A stretch of 64,000 nucleotides of DNA from Bacillota bacterium (lineage in GTDB: Bacteria; Bacillota; Clostridia; Acetivibrionales; DTU013): positions 51,651-115,650 of the forward strand of contig JAEYRV010000025.1 in NCBI GenBank assembly GCA_023435305.1, given 5' to 3'. Below are positions 26,288 through 35,134 of the stretch, one piece after another (positions within the stretch are counted from its first letter, which is position 1; the number at the start of each line of letters is the position of its first letter). Below the pieces are notes generated by a model that saw only the letters and a program-made list of their open reading frames with translations, searched no databases and was not told where the DNA came from. The position numbers and the translations under genes are program-made.

Positions 26288-27841
26288 TTATATATCCCAC
26301 CATTGGCGGCCGTCCCGGGCCAGCAGCTCAAAAGCCTTGACCGGCCCCATGGTGCCGGCGGCATAATTGGGGAAATTTTGCCTTTTTTGATCCCTGTAAC
26401 CTATGATCCTGTCTGTAAACATCCATGAGGCTTCCACTTCATCCCATCTGGAAAACAGAGTGGAATCACCGCGAAGTATGTCGTGGATCAGCCTCTCATA
26501 TGCCTCAGGCGTATTGCCCTGGGTAGGGCTTATATGGCTGGAATCCATTTTTGTTGAAACTATATCATTGTGTGAACTGAAATTCCTGGTATTAAATTGG
26601 AAAAACACGCCTACACTTGGCTGTATCCGTATTACAAGCAGATTTGGCTCCTGGATGTGCCTTTCCTTAAAATACAGTATGTTGGGCAGAGACTTGAACT
26701 GTATCACTATCTCTGCAGATCTTGATGCAAGCCTCTTTCCTGTCCGGATGTAAAATGGCGTGCCTGCCCATCTGAAATTGTTTATGTGGAGTTTTAAAGC
26801 GGTAAAGGTCTCCGTAGCTGAGTCGGCAGGAACATTATCCTCCTCCTTGTAACCAGGAACCTCCACCCCGTCTATTATACCCTTTCCATATTGGCCAAAT
26901 ACAACGTTGTCTCTGAGGTGTTCATGCGAGAACTCCTCAATTGCCTGTATGACCTTCAATTTTTCGGTGCGAATCGCATCTGTATCCAGATTTACGGGAG
27001 GCTCCATTGCCACAAGTGAAAGTATCTGCAATATGTGGTTCTGCACCATGTCCCGCAATGCGCCCGAATTCTCGTAATACCCGCCCCTTGTGCCTATCCC
27101 GTATTTCTCGGTAAGTGATATCTGCACATTATCGATAAATTTATTGCTCCAAAGGGATTCAAATACAGAATTGCAGAATCTCAGGACCATTATGTTCTGT
27201 ATCATTTCCTTGCCAAGATAGTGATCTATCCTGTATATGTTTTTTTCCGGAAATACCTCAAGCAGCTTGCTATTGAGCTTTCTGGCAGTTGAAAGATCCT
27301 TGCCGAAGGGTTTTTCAATGACAAGCCTGCTCCATGAGTCCCCTCCGTCTGATGCCAGGCCGCTCACCTGTAGTCCATGGACGATAGTTTCGAAATACTC
27401 CGGCGCAACAGCAAGATAATACACCCTGTTGCCCATAGTTTCTGCGCTGCCGTCTATACCCTCCAGATAACTTTTCAGGCCGTCATACCCGCTTCTGTCA
27501 GTGAAGTCTAATTTATAGTATCTGATCAGCTGCCGAAGCCTGGACCAGTATTGTTCATCGATCTTATTCCTCGAATTCTTTTTAAGGGATTCATATACTT
27601 CATCCCTGTACTCATCATCCGTTTTGTCCCTTCGCCCGACGCAGACCACCGAAAAACACTGGGGCATCAGATTGTCATAAATGAGATTATACAGCGCAGG
27701 GATGAGCTTGCGATGCGTCAAATCTCCCGTCCCTCCGAATATCACAAGCGTCGCGGACGTTTTGCCGCTTTCACATATTCCTGTCATCATATCGTGTCCG
27801 CATCCTCCCGATCCTATAAAAATACAGTCACCTTCAAGCAT
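26288..27841 (-). CDS. zwf: Glucose-6-phosphate 1-dehydrogenase
   Basis: Zwf oxidises glucose 6-phosphate to the lactone with NADP+, opening the oxidative pentose phosphate route. The protein has the coenzyme loop GGTGDLTHRKL, the active site RIDHYLGKE, and EEDNVPADSATETFTALKL. Length (517 from the first ATG) is normal to slightly long. The start is uncertain: the ATG at 27841 has a weak GGG upstream, while the double ATG near 27790 would drop 17 atypical residues. It faces trxB across the 40-base repeat. No 6-phosphogluconate dehydrogenase is nearby. Confidence 0.93.
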   Translation of the reverse strand: MLEGDCIFIGSGGCGHDMMTGICESGKTSATLVIFGGTGDLTHRKLIPALYNLIYDNLMPQCFSVVCVGRRDKTDDEYRDEVYESLKKNSRNKIDEQYWSRLRQLIRYYKLDFTDRSGYDGLKSYLEGIDGSAETMGNRVYYLAVAPEYFETIVHGLQVSGLASDGGDSWSRLVIEKPFGKDLSTARKLNSKLLEVFPEKNIYRIDHYLGKEMIQNIMVLRFCNSVFESLWSNKFIDNVQISLTEKYGIGTRGGYYENSGALRDMVQNHILQILSLVAMEPPVNLDTDAIRTEKLKVIQAIEEFSHEHLRDNVVFGQYGKGIIDGVEVPGYKEEDNVPADSATETFTALKLHINNFRWAGTPFYIRTGKRLASRSAEIVIQFKSLPNILYFKERHIQEPNLLVIRIQPSVGVFFQFNTRNFSSHNDIVSTKMDSSHISPTQGNTPEAYERLIHDILRGDSTLFSRWDEVEASWMFTDRIIGYRDQKRQNFPNYAAGTMGPVKAFELLARDGRQWWDI

Positions 27842-27992
27842 ATTTTACCCATTAAGCTAATGTGAAAACAAGTTCTTTATGAATGAGAGCATACAACGAC
27901 TACATGTAGATAAATGACCGGAGCCTATCCCCCGCTTCGCTCTCATTAAAATGAGCAATGTAAAATAGTGGCATGGGACTTCCTGCTGGCTA

Positions 27993-28388
27993 CTAATTAA
28001 AATAGAGTGCAAGTTTTTCGGCGATAGGGATGTCAGCGGGAAGCAGACTATACAGTCTGAGTTCAGCAGCCGACACCCATGCTATTTGATCATGTACACT
28101 CAGGCAGATCTCTCCCCGGATTATTTCGGTGAAATATGCTAGCAGCCGAATGGTACCCTTTGGGTAACTGAAAATACTGTCGCAAAAGAAGCTGCCGATC
28201 GTGGCAGTTATTCCGAATTCTTCAAAAAGCTCCCTTTTCAGACATTCTTCAGCAGTCTCCCCCTCTTCCAGCTTGCCTCCCGGAAACTCCCATCCCCCTG
28301 CCATATTCTCGCCTGGCGCCCTTCTTGCAATAAGGATTTTGTCATTTTTGCAGATAATTGCTGCAGTTACTTCTTTAATCTTCTCCAT
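27993..28388 (-). CDS. mutT: Nudix hydrolase, MutT (8-oxo-dGTPase) type
   Basis: The 131-residue protein begins KEVTAAIICKNDKILIARR and has a complete Nudix box GGKLEEGETAEECLKRELFEEFG, written here only to mark the Gx5Ex7REUxEExG pattern at about 37-59. The short form with these flanks is typical of MutT/CTP pyrophosphohydrolase enzymes that remove oxidised nucleotides. The ATG lies 3 bases after the stop of the Na/Pi symporter, so it shares that transcript. Exact substrate is not certain from sequence. Confidence 0.85.
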   Translation of the reverse strand: MEKIKEVTAAIICKNDKILIARRAPGENMAGGWEFPGGKLEEGETAEECLKRELFEEFGITATIGSFFCDSIFSYPKGTIRLLAYFTEIIRGEICLSVHDQIAWVSAAELRLYSLLPADIPIAEKLALYFN

Positions 28389-28391
28389 ATC

Positions 28392-30008
28392 TCACTCATG
28401 TCTCAGCGATTGCGCTATGTTAATAGCATGATCCGATACCCTCTCGAGTGTTGTTATCATATTCGTAAAAATAACTCCCGCCTGAGGATCACATGCTTTT
28501 TCATGAAGCCTGTTGATATGATTGTCGATATATGCCTTTTTCATATTGTCAACTTCCTGTTCGAGGTCTTCCGCATCTTTGATTTTCCTGGTATCCCGCT
28601 TTTTAAATACGTCAAGGCTGGTATTCAATGCCGCCATTGTCTTGTCGGCCATAGCCGTCAATTCTTCTCTTCCCTCATTCGACATGTTTACCTTATTATC
28701 TGTAATGGTCATGGCAAATTCTGCCACATTCTCAGCATGATCTCCTATCCGTTCAAGGTCTATTACGACATGATGCAATCCTCCCAGCACCTTTAGATCG
28801 TCATCCGACAGTTCAAGACCTCTGAATTCGACAAGATAGTTGGCTATACTGTCAGTAAGGTAATCGATAGTTGTTTCGACCTCCAATACCTTTTTTGCTT
28901 TTTGCTCATCGCCTTCAAAAAATGCTTCCAGCGCCCTCTTCATGTTCTCTGAGGCAATTGCTCCCATGCGGTTCAGTTCTTTCAACGTCTGACTGAGAAC
29001 TATGGCCGGGGTCTGTGCAATTCTTTCGTCCAGATATACGAGCTTCTTTTCAACATCGCCCTCTGTTTTCTTCTCCGGTATTATCTTTGTTATGAGGCTT
29101 ACCATGAGCTTGGCAAACGGAAACAGAATTATGGTGACCGTTATATTAAAAAATGTATGGAAGTTTGCAATTTGTCTGGAAACATTGGCTGGAGATATGG
29201 ACTCTACAATGTCGACTATACCTGGAAACAAGGTGATCAGTATAAGAAAAATCCCTGTACCAACAATATTGAACATCAAATGTATACCTGCGGTTCGTTT
29301 TGAGTTGGCGCTTGTACCAATGGCTGAAAGTATTGCCGTGATACATGTTCCGATATTTTGTCCCAATATGACAAACACCGCGGAATCCAGTCCGATAAGG
29401 CCAGATACTGCGAGTGCCTGCAATATGCTGACCGATGCGGAGGAACTCTGGATGACGGCAGTAAAGACCATGCCTATAAGTACACCGACAATTGGATTCT
29501 TGAAGTTGACCAGGAAATTCCTGAAGGCTTCAATCTCCTGTAATGGCTTCATTGCATCTGACATCAATGTCAAACCGACAAATAGTATACCAAACCCCAG
29601 TACTATCCCGCCGATTTTTGCTATTTTTCTCTTTTTAATAAAAACCGTCATCAGCATTCCTGCAAAAAGCATCAAGGGAGCTACGTCCGAAAGCTTGAAT
29701 GCAACAAGCTGAGCTGTAATTGTCGTACCAATGTTAGCACCCATTATAACTCCGGTTGCCTGAAGCAATGTCATCAGTCCCGCATTAACGAAACCTACTA
29801 TCATGACGGTAGTTGCCGATGAGCTTTGAATGATCGCTGTAACACCGGCCCCCACACCTACAGCAGCAAAACGGTTAGTTGTCAGATCCTCCAAAACCCG
29901 CCGCATTTTGTCGCCTGCAACGTTTTCGAGTCCATCCGACATCATTTTCATTCCATATAGAAACATCCCAAGGCCGCCAAGCAGCAGAAAAACCATAAAA
30001 ATGGACAT
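28392..30008 (-). CDS. Na/Pi cotransporter family protein with PhoU-like tail
   Basis: The 538-residue protein has the two inverted Na/Pi-cotransporter repeats, each with a QSSSATT/QSSSASV motif (AIIQSSSATTVMIVG and AVIQSSSASVSILQ), about eight membrane segments, and a C-terminal cytoplasmic PhoU-like helical domain (about 340-538; LERIGDHAENVAEFA and LERVSDHAINIAQ). It probably imports phosphate or senses it. The ATG at 30008 follows GGGGGG by 5 bases and gives the family start MSIFMVFLLLGGLGMFLYGM; the longer frame to 30053 has no ribosome site. Confidence 0.92.
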   Translation of the reverse strand: MSIFMVFLLLGGLGMFLYGMKMMSDGLENVAGDKMRRVLEDLTTNRFAAVGVGAGVTAIIQSSSATTVMIVGFVNAGLMTLLQATGVIMGANIGTTITAQLVAFKLSDVAPLMLFAGMLMTVFIKKRKIAKIGGIVLGFGILFVGLTLMSDAMKPLQEIEAFRNFLVNFKNPIVGVLIGMVFTAVIQSSSASVSILQALAVSGLIGLDSAVFVILGQNIGTCITAILSAIGTSANSKRTAGIHLMFNIVGTGIFLILITLFPGIVDIVESISPANVSRQIANFHTFFNITVTIILFPFAKLMVSLITKIIPEKKTEGDVEKKLVYLDERIAQTPAIVLSQTLKELNRMGAIASENMKRALEAFFEGDEQKAKKVLEVETTIDYLTDSIANYLVEFRGLELSDDDLKVLGGLHHVVIDLERIGDHAENVAEFAMTITDNKVNMSNEGREELTAMADKTMAALNTSLDVFKKRDTRKIKDAEDLEQEVDNMKKAYIDNHINRLHEKACDPQAGVIFTNMITTLERVSDHAINIAQSLRHE

Positions 30009-30217
30009 AACGCCCCCCAGATCGATAGTATGATTCCTGAAAACAGAATTCATAAATATTATGATAAAGAACTCACCTTAATATTATATATTATATTCCA
30101 TTCGGTGTCACTCGGGTTATGCAATGCGATGTAACGTCAGTTATGCAGCACATCATTATCCTGAAAATATACCGAAGTCCGAATAGAGACATGAGATGGC
30201 CGGATGATTCTCACTAG

Positions 30218-30401
30218 CTGGATGAATTTTCAATTAAGGGCAGCTCGCCTTAGTCAATCTGGATGATTTTTCAATTAAGGGCAGGATGACTGCTAATTTT
30301 ATTGCAGTTATTCCATATTTAGAATACATAATTCGGGTATTTCCACATTATGTCCTCATGGTATAACGAACTTGCTGCCCCTACTTGAAATTTCATCCAA
30401 G
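30218..30401. repeat. MITE-like repeat with inverted ends (IS-derived)
   Basis: Two direct copies of CTGGATGAWTTTTCAATTAA with GGGCAG (30218-30243, 30259-30284) face an inverted copy at 30375-30401. A 47-base part (30238-30284) recurs at 62010-62056 with only four changes, so this is a dispersed family. No transposase remains. Confidence 0.7.
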
Positions 30402-30894
30402 TAGATTTAAATCAACTCAGATGAAGACATTGAGATGGACAATTGTCCTTCAGCGTGCATCGTGAATAGCTTCAGATCGGATCACTTACTCATAGGCGCA
30501 GGTCACTCGCCGTCCTTGGCTCGGGACACAAGGCATTCACTGTCCATGGATCAAGGTACAGGTCACTCATCATCCCTAGCTCGGGATGCAGCGCCGACGG
30601 TATCTGTGCTGTAAGTTATGGTTACTGTTGCCCCATTTGAATGTCGTTTTCCAGCCTTATTTCTAACACTCACAGCCTAAGAATGTTTTAATCGTCCATC
30701 CCCGTCTCTTCTTGAGTCAAAACACTTTTACAACTCTGACTCTGCTTAAGTTAAAACTTACTTAAGAAAAAACCTGCTTAAAAAAAAATCTTCCTGAGAT
30801 AACGCGATTTTCGGTTTAGATCTCAATTCCATAGAAAGACTTCCTGAAATAATGTGATTTTTCAGTTTGGATTTCAATAAAATAAATCAGTACA
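30402..30894. other. Non-coding gap with degenerate repeats
   Basis: No gene seen. Around 30490-30590 there are three imperfect copies of a unit with GGTCACTC..CCCTAGCTCGGGA words, and at 30790-30880 two copies of CTTCCTGARATAAYGYGATTTT. These look like decayed minisatellites of the kind seen elsewhere in the window. Confidence 0.5.
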
Positions 30895-30923
30895 TTGACG
30901 TGGAGATTCGTATACTTTAATAT
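30895..30923 (+). promoter_or_regulatory. Promoter of the AI-2E family permease gene
   Basis: TTGACG (30895-30900), 17-base spacer, TAATAT (30918-30923), 21 bases before the start codon, so the leader would be very short. Confidence 0.6.
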
Positions 30924-30944
30924 ATAATTGATTGGAGTATCAGG

Positions 30945-32111
30945 ATGAATATAAAAATTAGGGGCAATATCAAAAGAATAGCACTTTTCGCTATAGTCGT
31001 GGTTTCTGTCATAGCCGGGGTGTTTCTGGTATTCAGGCTGGCATTCTTTCTTTTGCCGTTCCTGATAGCCTTCGGGCTCTCTTCGCTGATGGAGCCGCTC
31101 ATCAAGGTACTGAACAAAAAGCTCCGCATCAGCCGCCGTATCTCTGCGCCGATAATACTGCTGCTTATGCTTGCAGTCATAATTACCCTGGTAGTTTTAG
31201 GTGTACTTCGTCTGATTGATGAAATACGAGCGCTCATAATAACGGCTCCGGCTTTCTTCACACAACTGTATGCCCAGATCAATGAACTGATGATAGAAGG
31301 CTCAAAATACATCGAATGGCTCCCGACAGAAATCACCGACAACCTTGGAAGCGTCTTATCCAATCTTTCAAACACAGTTACGAGCTTTGGCAAGACAGTT
31401 GTAAAAGGAGCCTTTGTAACAGCCATATCGCTGCCGGAAGCAATAATATTCACTATTATTACAATTCTCGCAACATTCTTTATGGCGAAGGACCGGGAAA
31501 AGATTTCATCAGTGCTCATGCATCAATTGCCCGAGATTTGGATAACACGAATACTGAAGATAAAAAAGGATCTTTTCAGCGCTATCTTCGGCTATATAAG
31601 GGCCGCCCTCATTATAATGGTCATAACCTTTACAGAGTTATTGATCGGACTTAGTATAATCGGTGTGGAATATGCACTGCTGCTCGCCTTCCTCATAGCG
31701 ATCATTGACGCGCTGCCTGTATTGGGCGCCGGAGGTGTACTGATACCATGGTCGTTATACTCCTTCATCACCGGCGATATCAGGATGGGTGTATCAGTCA
31801 TAGTTCTTTATCTGGTTGTGCTGGTGATCAGACAGATTGTCGAGCCAAAGGTGGTTGGACAACAGATAGGCGTATATCCCCTGGTTACCCTTCTGGCAAT
31901 GTATATAGGCCTTAAGCTCATAGGATTTGCCGGGCTTATTCTCGGACCGATCACCTTCCTGCTTATCCGAAACATACTTGCAACCATCTACAAAGGGAAA
32001 TCCGTAAAAGAGATCATTGGCTTTGACAGAAATAATACTCCAAAAAACAATTCAAAAGAAATTATCGGCCTGGACAGAAATGATACTCCAAAAGACAATT
32101 TAGCTGAATAA
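30945..32111 (+). CDS. AI-2E family (YtvI/PerM-like) transporter
   Basis: The 388-residue protein has about eight hydrophobic segments in the 2+... +5 layout of the AI-2E/PerM family, with the conserved IDALPVLGAGGVLIPWS and QIVEPKVVGQQIG motifs in the C-terminal half. Members export small molecules or ions; in sporulating Firmicutes YtvI-type members belong to sporulation. The last 35 residues contain a duplicated segment (KEIIGFDRNNTPKNN, then KEIIGLDRNDTPKDN), a recent internal duplication. GGAG lies 7 bases before the ATG. It is followed 75 bases later by a CotF-like spore protein, which supports a sporulation role. Confidence 0.82.
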   Translation: MNIKIRGNIKRIALFAIVVVSVIAGVFLVFRLAFFLLPFLIAFGLSSLMEPLIKVLNKKLRISRRISAPIILLLMLAVIITLVVLGVLRLIDEIRALIITAPAFFTQLYAQINELMIEGSKYIEWLPTEITDNLGSVLSNLSNTVTSFGKTVVKGAFVTAISLPEAIIFTIITILATFFMAKDREKISSVLMHQLPEIWITRILKIKKDLFSAIFGYIRAALIIMVITFTELLIGLSIIGVEYALLLAFLIAIIDALPVLGAGGVLIPWSLYSFITGDIRMGVSVIVLYLVVLVIRQIVEPKVVGQQIGVYPLVTLLAMYIGLKLIGFAGLILGPITFLLIRNILATIYKGKSVKEIIGFDRNNTPKNNSKEIIGLDRNDTPKDNLAE

Positions 32112-32186
32112 TGGCTAGGAGTCACTGCAGAAGACAAGAATATATTTCTGCCTTCGGAAGATACTAATACCGGAGGTGTGAAAAAC

Positions 32187-32765
32187 ATGAATATCAGTCT
32201 TACGACAAAGGAAAGAATGCTTCTGGAAGATCAAAAAAAGCATGAGGAGATTTGTATCGAAAAATACAATAGCTATGCTAAACAGGCAACTGACCCTCAG
32301 CTTAAAAACATATTCAGTAACCACGCAAAAATTGAGCAGGAGCATCTGAATACGATCAACCAGATCCTCGGAGGACAAGTACCGTCAATGAATCAGCAAG
32401 GCATCTCCGGGATGCAAGGCAGCTCCGGAATGCAGGGCGGCTCCGGGATGCAAGGCAGCTCCGGGATGCAAGGCAGCTCCGGAATGCAGGGCGGCAGTCA
32501 AATGAATCAGGGCCAGGGTATGCAGCAGACAAGCCCGCCGGCCGGACTTCAGCCGAATAGCACCAATATGGTAACAGATCAAAGCATGTGCAACGATATA
32601 CTTATGACGGAAAAATTCGTATCCGGCGCTTATGATACCGCGATATTCGAATGTAAGGACACACAGGTCCGCGATGTCCTCAATCACATACAAAAAGAAG
32701 AGCAGAAGCATGGAGAGGCAATCTACAAGTACATGGAGTCCAAGGGCATGTACAACCCAAAGTGA
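32187..32765 (+). CDS. CotF-like spore coat protein with Gly-Met-Gln-Ser repeats
   Basis: The 192-residue protein has a ferritin-like four-helix layout of the CotF family split by a low-complexity insert: helices with EDQKKHEEICIEKYNSYA and FSNHAKIEQEHLNTINQIL (about 10-65), then five or six copies of GMQGSS/GMQGGS (about 72-105), then helices with CNDILMTEKFVSGAYDTAIFEC and HIQKEEQKHGEAIYKYM. CotF-like proteins are part of the spore coat; the repeated DNA coding for the insert (18-base units) is another short tandem array. GGAGGTG lies 8 bases before the ATG at 32187, so the upstream in-frame GTG is not used. Confidence 0.85.
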   Translation: MNISLTTKERMLLEDQKKHEEICIEKYNSYAKQATDPQLKNIFSNHAKIEQEHLNTINQILGGQVPSMNQQGISGMQGSSGMQGGSGMQGSSGMQGSSGMQGGSQMNQGQGMQQTSPPAGLQPNSTNMVTDQSMCNDILMTEKFVSGAYDTAIFECKDTQVRDVLNHIQKEEQKHGEAIYKYMESKGMYNPK

Positions 32766-32865
32766 ATGTTTCATGGGCATAGCGCCCCCCAGTGGAGTGT
32801 TGAACTGAGTGATGAATTTATCAACACACATAAAAAGAGGCATTAGTATTAGTCAGTAAAATAAG

Positions 32866-32891
32866 CAACCCCTTCCGTCAGGAAGGGGTTG
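32866..32891. terminator. Bidirectional terminator between the CotF-like gene and hppA
   Basis: An 11-bp perfect stem CAACCCCTTCC/GGAAGGGGTTG with GTCA loop is followed rightwards by TTTCTATA and leftwards by CTTATTTT. It serves convergent genes ending at 32765 and 32926. Confidence 0.8.
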
Positions 32892-32925
32892 TTTCTATAC
32901 ACTCTGTTAAGAACCACTGTTTTGA

Positions 32926-35001
32926 TTATCCCAGCAGACTGAATGTAGCGAATAAGCCTGCTGTGATTGAAGCAATCAATGATACAACTGTGATCTGGGT
33001 ATTTATTGACGGACCTGCAGTATCCTTGAAGGGATCGCCGACAGTATCACCGACAACTGCTGACTTATGAGCTTCAGAACCCTTGCCGCCCTCATGTCCC
33101 GATTCAACATACTTTTTAGCATTATCCCATGTGCCGCCTGCATTGCCCATCAGGAGAGCCAGCAGCAGTCCGCTCATGATATTGCCTACAAGGAAGCCGC
33201 CTATTGCAGCTACGCCGCCCACAAAGCCAACCACGAGTGTTGCCAGTATCGCAACAAGTCCGGCAGGTACCAGTTCGCGGAGAGCGCCCTTGGTAGCTAT
33301 ATCTATACATTTTTCGTATTCAGGTACAACGCCCTTTTTGCCTTCCTTGAGTCCTGGTATTTCATTGAACTGGCGATGTATTTCAGTAACCATACGCTGT
33401 GCATTTCTGTCAACGCCCATAATGAGCATTGCGGAGAAGACTGCCGGTATAGCCACACCGACTATCATACCGAAGAATACGACAGGATTCATTACATCAA
33501 AGCCCTTTAACAGCTCCAGGCCTTTTTCGCCAAGGGCATCATTTACTTCCGACATATATGCTCCAAGAAGAGCTATGACTGTAAGTCCGGCAGCTCCTAC
33601 TGCAAAGCCCTTTGTTATAGCTTTTACAGTGTTTCCGGCACTATCGAGCTCGTCAGTGATTTCTAATGCTTTTTCACCGAGATTGCCCATTTCAACAAGT
33701 CCTCTTGCGTTGTCAACGATCGGGCCGTAAGCATCGTTGGAAATGATCATTCCCACGATCGAAAGCATTCCGATGGCTGCCATTGCTATACCGAACAGTG
33801 CATCTGTAATACCAGGTCCAATCGTGTCACAAATCATGTAGGATGCCAGTGCTGATACGCCAATACCAAGCAGTGCCGGGAATGCGCTTATCAAACCATA
33901 GCTAAAGCCGGAAAGTATAGTAAATGCCGGTCCTGATTTGGAGGCTCTGGCAACCATCTGAACAGGTTTTTTTGCGTCATTTGTGAAATAGTCGGATGCA
34001 AGTCCTACTACCGTACCAACAAGAAGTCCTATGAAGGTAGCTCCCCAATAACGCCAGTCAAATCCAAAAATAGCTGTTGCGCCTGCTGTAAGGATCGCAA
34101 ACAGTGCAGTTGTGATATATGTACATTTATTTAATGCCGAGCTGGGATTTCCATTTTTGCCTATGCGTCCGAAACCTATTCCGATAATGGAAGAAAGCAG
34201 TCCAAGCGCAGCATAACAGAAAATCATATTAGTATTAATTCCGGTTCCGCCGTCTAATGCCATTGCAAGTACTAATGCAGCTGCCATGGAAGCAACGTTG
34301 GAATCGAAAAGGTCGGCGCCCATGCCTGCTACATCTCCTACGTTATCGCCGACGTTGTCAGCTATAACTGCAGGATTGCGCGGGTCATCTTCGGGTATGC
34401 CGAGTTCTACTTTGCCAACGAGGTCAGCACTGACATCTGCTGTCTTTGTGAATATACCGCCGCCGGCTTTTGCAAAGAGAGCCAGAGAAGAGGCGCCAAA
34501 GCTGAATCCGAGCACTGATGAAGCATCGCCTGTAATCAAAAGGACACCTGTAACGCCCAGAAGGCTGGTACCTACGACAGCCATACCCATGACTGCACCG
34601 CCTCTGAAGCCTGCCATGAAGGAATTGTTCATGCTTTTGGTAGCGGCTTCTGCGCTTTTAACGTTTGCTATTGTCGCAACAAAGATGCCTATCTTGCCTG
34701 CCAACGCCGATAATACGGAGCCTACTACATAGGATATCGCCATCATGATGTTTTTAGCAGGATCACCGTTCCAGATCGGCTTGGGAAGGAAAAGTATGAT
34801 CAATACAGCAACAAATGTGACAAAGATGGCAAGGATCCTGTATTCTCTGCCAAGAAAGGCATTTGCGCCCTTCCTGATCAGATCGCCGACTCTTGCGACC
34901 TCAGCATTTGATGAAGGCTGTGCCTTCACCCAGGTATAGAGCCATGCTGCTACGCCCAGTGCAAGTACTGATACTAGTATTGCTACTACTGGCCAGTTCA
35001 T
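32926..35001 (-). CDS. hppA: K+-insensitive pyrophosphate-energised proton pump
   Basis: Membrane pyrophosphatase that hydrolyses PPi and pumps H+. The 691-residue protein has about 16 membrane helices and the active-site segments DVSADLVGKVE and DDPRNPAVIADNVGDNVGD (about 190-225), and the C-terminal DTVGDPFKDTAGPS. The motif GNTVKAITKGFA carries Lys where K+-dependent enzymes have Ala, and Thr three residues later instead of Gly; in this family that marks K+-independent proton pumps. GGGGGCG precedes the ATG. With the V-type ATPase at the left end, the cell has two ways to set a proton gradient. Confidence 0.95.
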   Translation of the reverse strand: MNWPVVAILVSVLALGVAAWLYTWVKAQPSSNAEVARVGDLIRKGANAFLGREYRILAIFVTFVAVLIILFLPKPIWNGDPAKNIMMAISYVVGSVLSALAGKIGIFVATIANVKSAEAATKSMNNSFMAGFRGGAVMGMAVVGTSLLGVTGVLLITGDASSVLGFSFGASSLALFAKAGGGIFTKTADVSADLVGKVELGIPEDDPRNPAVIADNVGDNVGDVAGMGADLFDSNVASMAAALVLAMALDGGTGINTNMIFCYAALGLLSSIIGIGFGRIGKNGNPSSALNKCTYITTALFAILTAGATAIFGFDWRYWGATFIGLLVGTVVGLASDYFTNDAKKPVQMVARASKSGPAFTILSGFSYGLISAFPALLGIGVSALASYMICDTIGPGITDALFGIAMAAIGMLSIVGMIISNDAYGPIVDNARGLVEMGNLGEKALEITDELDSAGNTVKAITKGFAVGAAGLTVIALLGAYMSEVNDALGEKGLELLKGFDVMNPVVFFGMIVGVAIPAVFSAMLIMGVDRNAQRMVTEIHRQFNEIPGLKEGKKGVVPEYEKCIDIATKGALRELVPAGLVAILATLVVGFVGGVAAIGGFLVGNIMSGLLLALLMGNAGGTWDNAKKYVESGHEGGKGSEAHKSAVVGDTVGDPFKDTAGPSINTQITVVSLIASITAGLFATFSLLG

Positions 35002-35101
35002 ATAAAACGCCCCCTAAATTTAGTAATTGGAGTTATTTATTGCAATATATAATTGCCAAATCCAAAATCAGGGCACAAAAACAACAATTTCCACCGAATA
35101 T

Positions 35102-35130
35102 ATTATAGTCCTATACTTCGTGTAATTCAA
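35102..35130 (-). promoter_or_regulatory. Promoter of hppA
   Basis: Leftward TTGAAT (35130-35125), 17-base spacer, perfect TATAAT (35107-35102). The leader before hppA is about 95 bases and AT-rich. The -35 box nearly touches the antiporter stop codon at 35135. Confidence 0.75.
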
Positions 35131-35134
35131 TGAT

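Noticed and set aside
25940..26364. Reading frames across the 40-base repeat between trxB and zwf
   Set aside because: The frames exist because 40-base units shift frame regularly and carry few stops; no start signal or family is visible.
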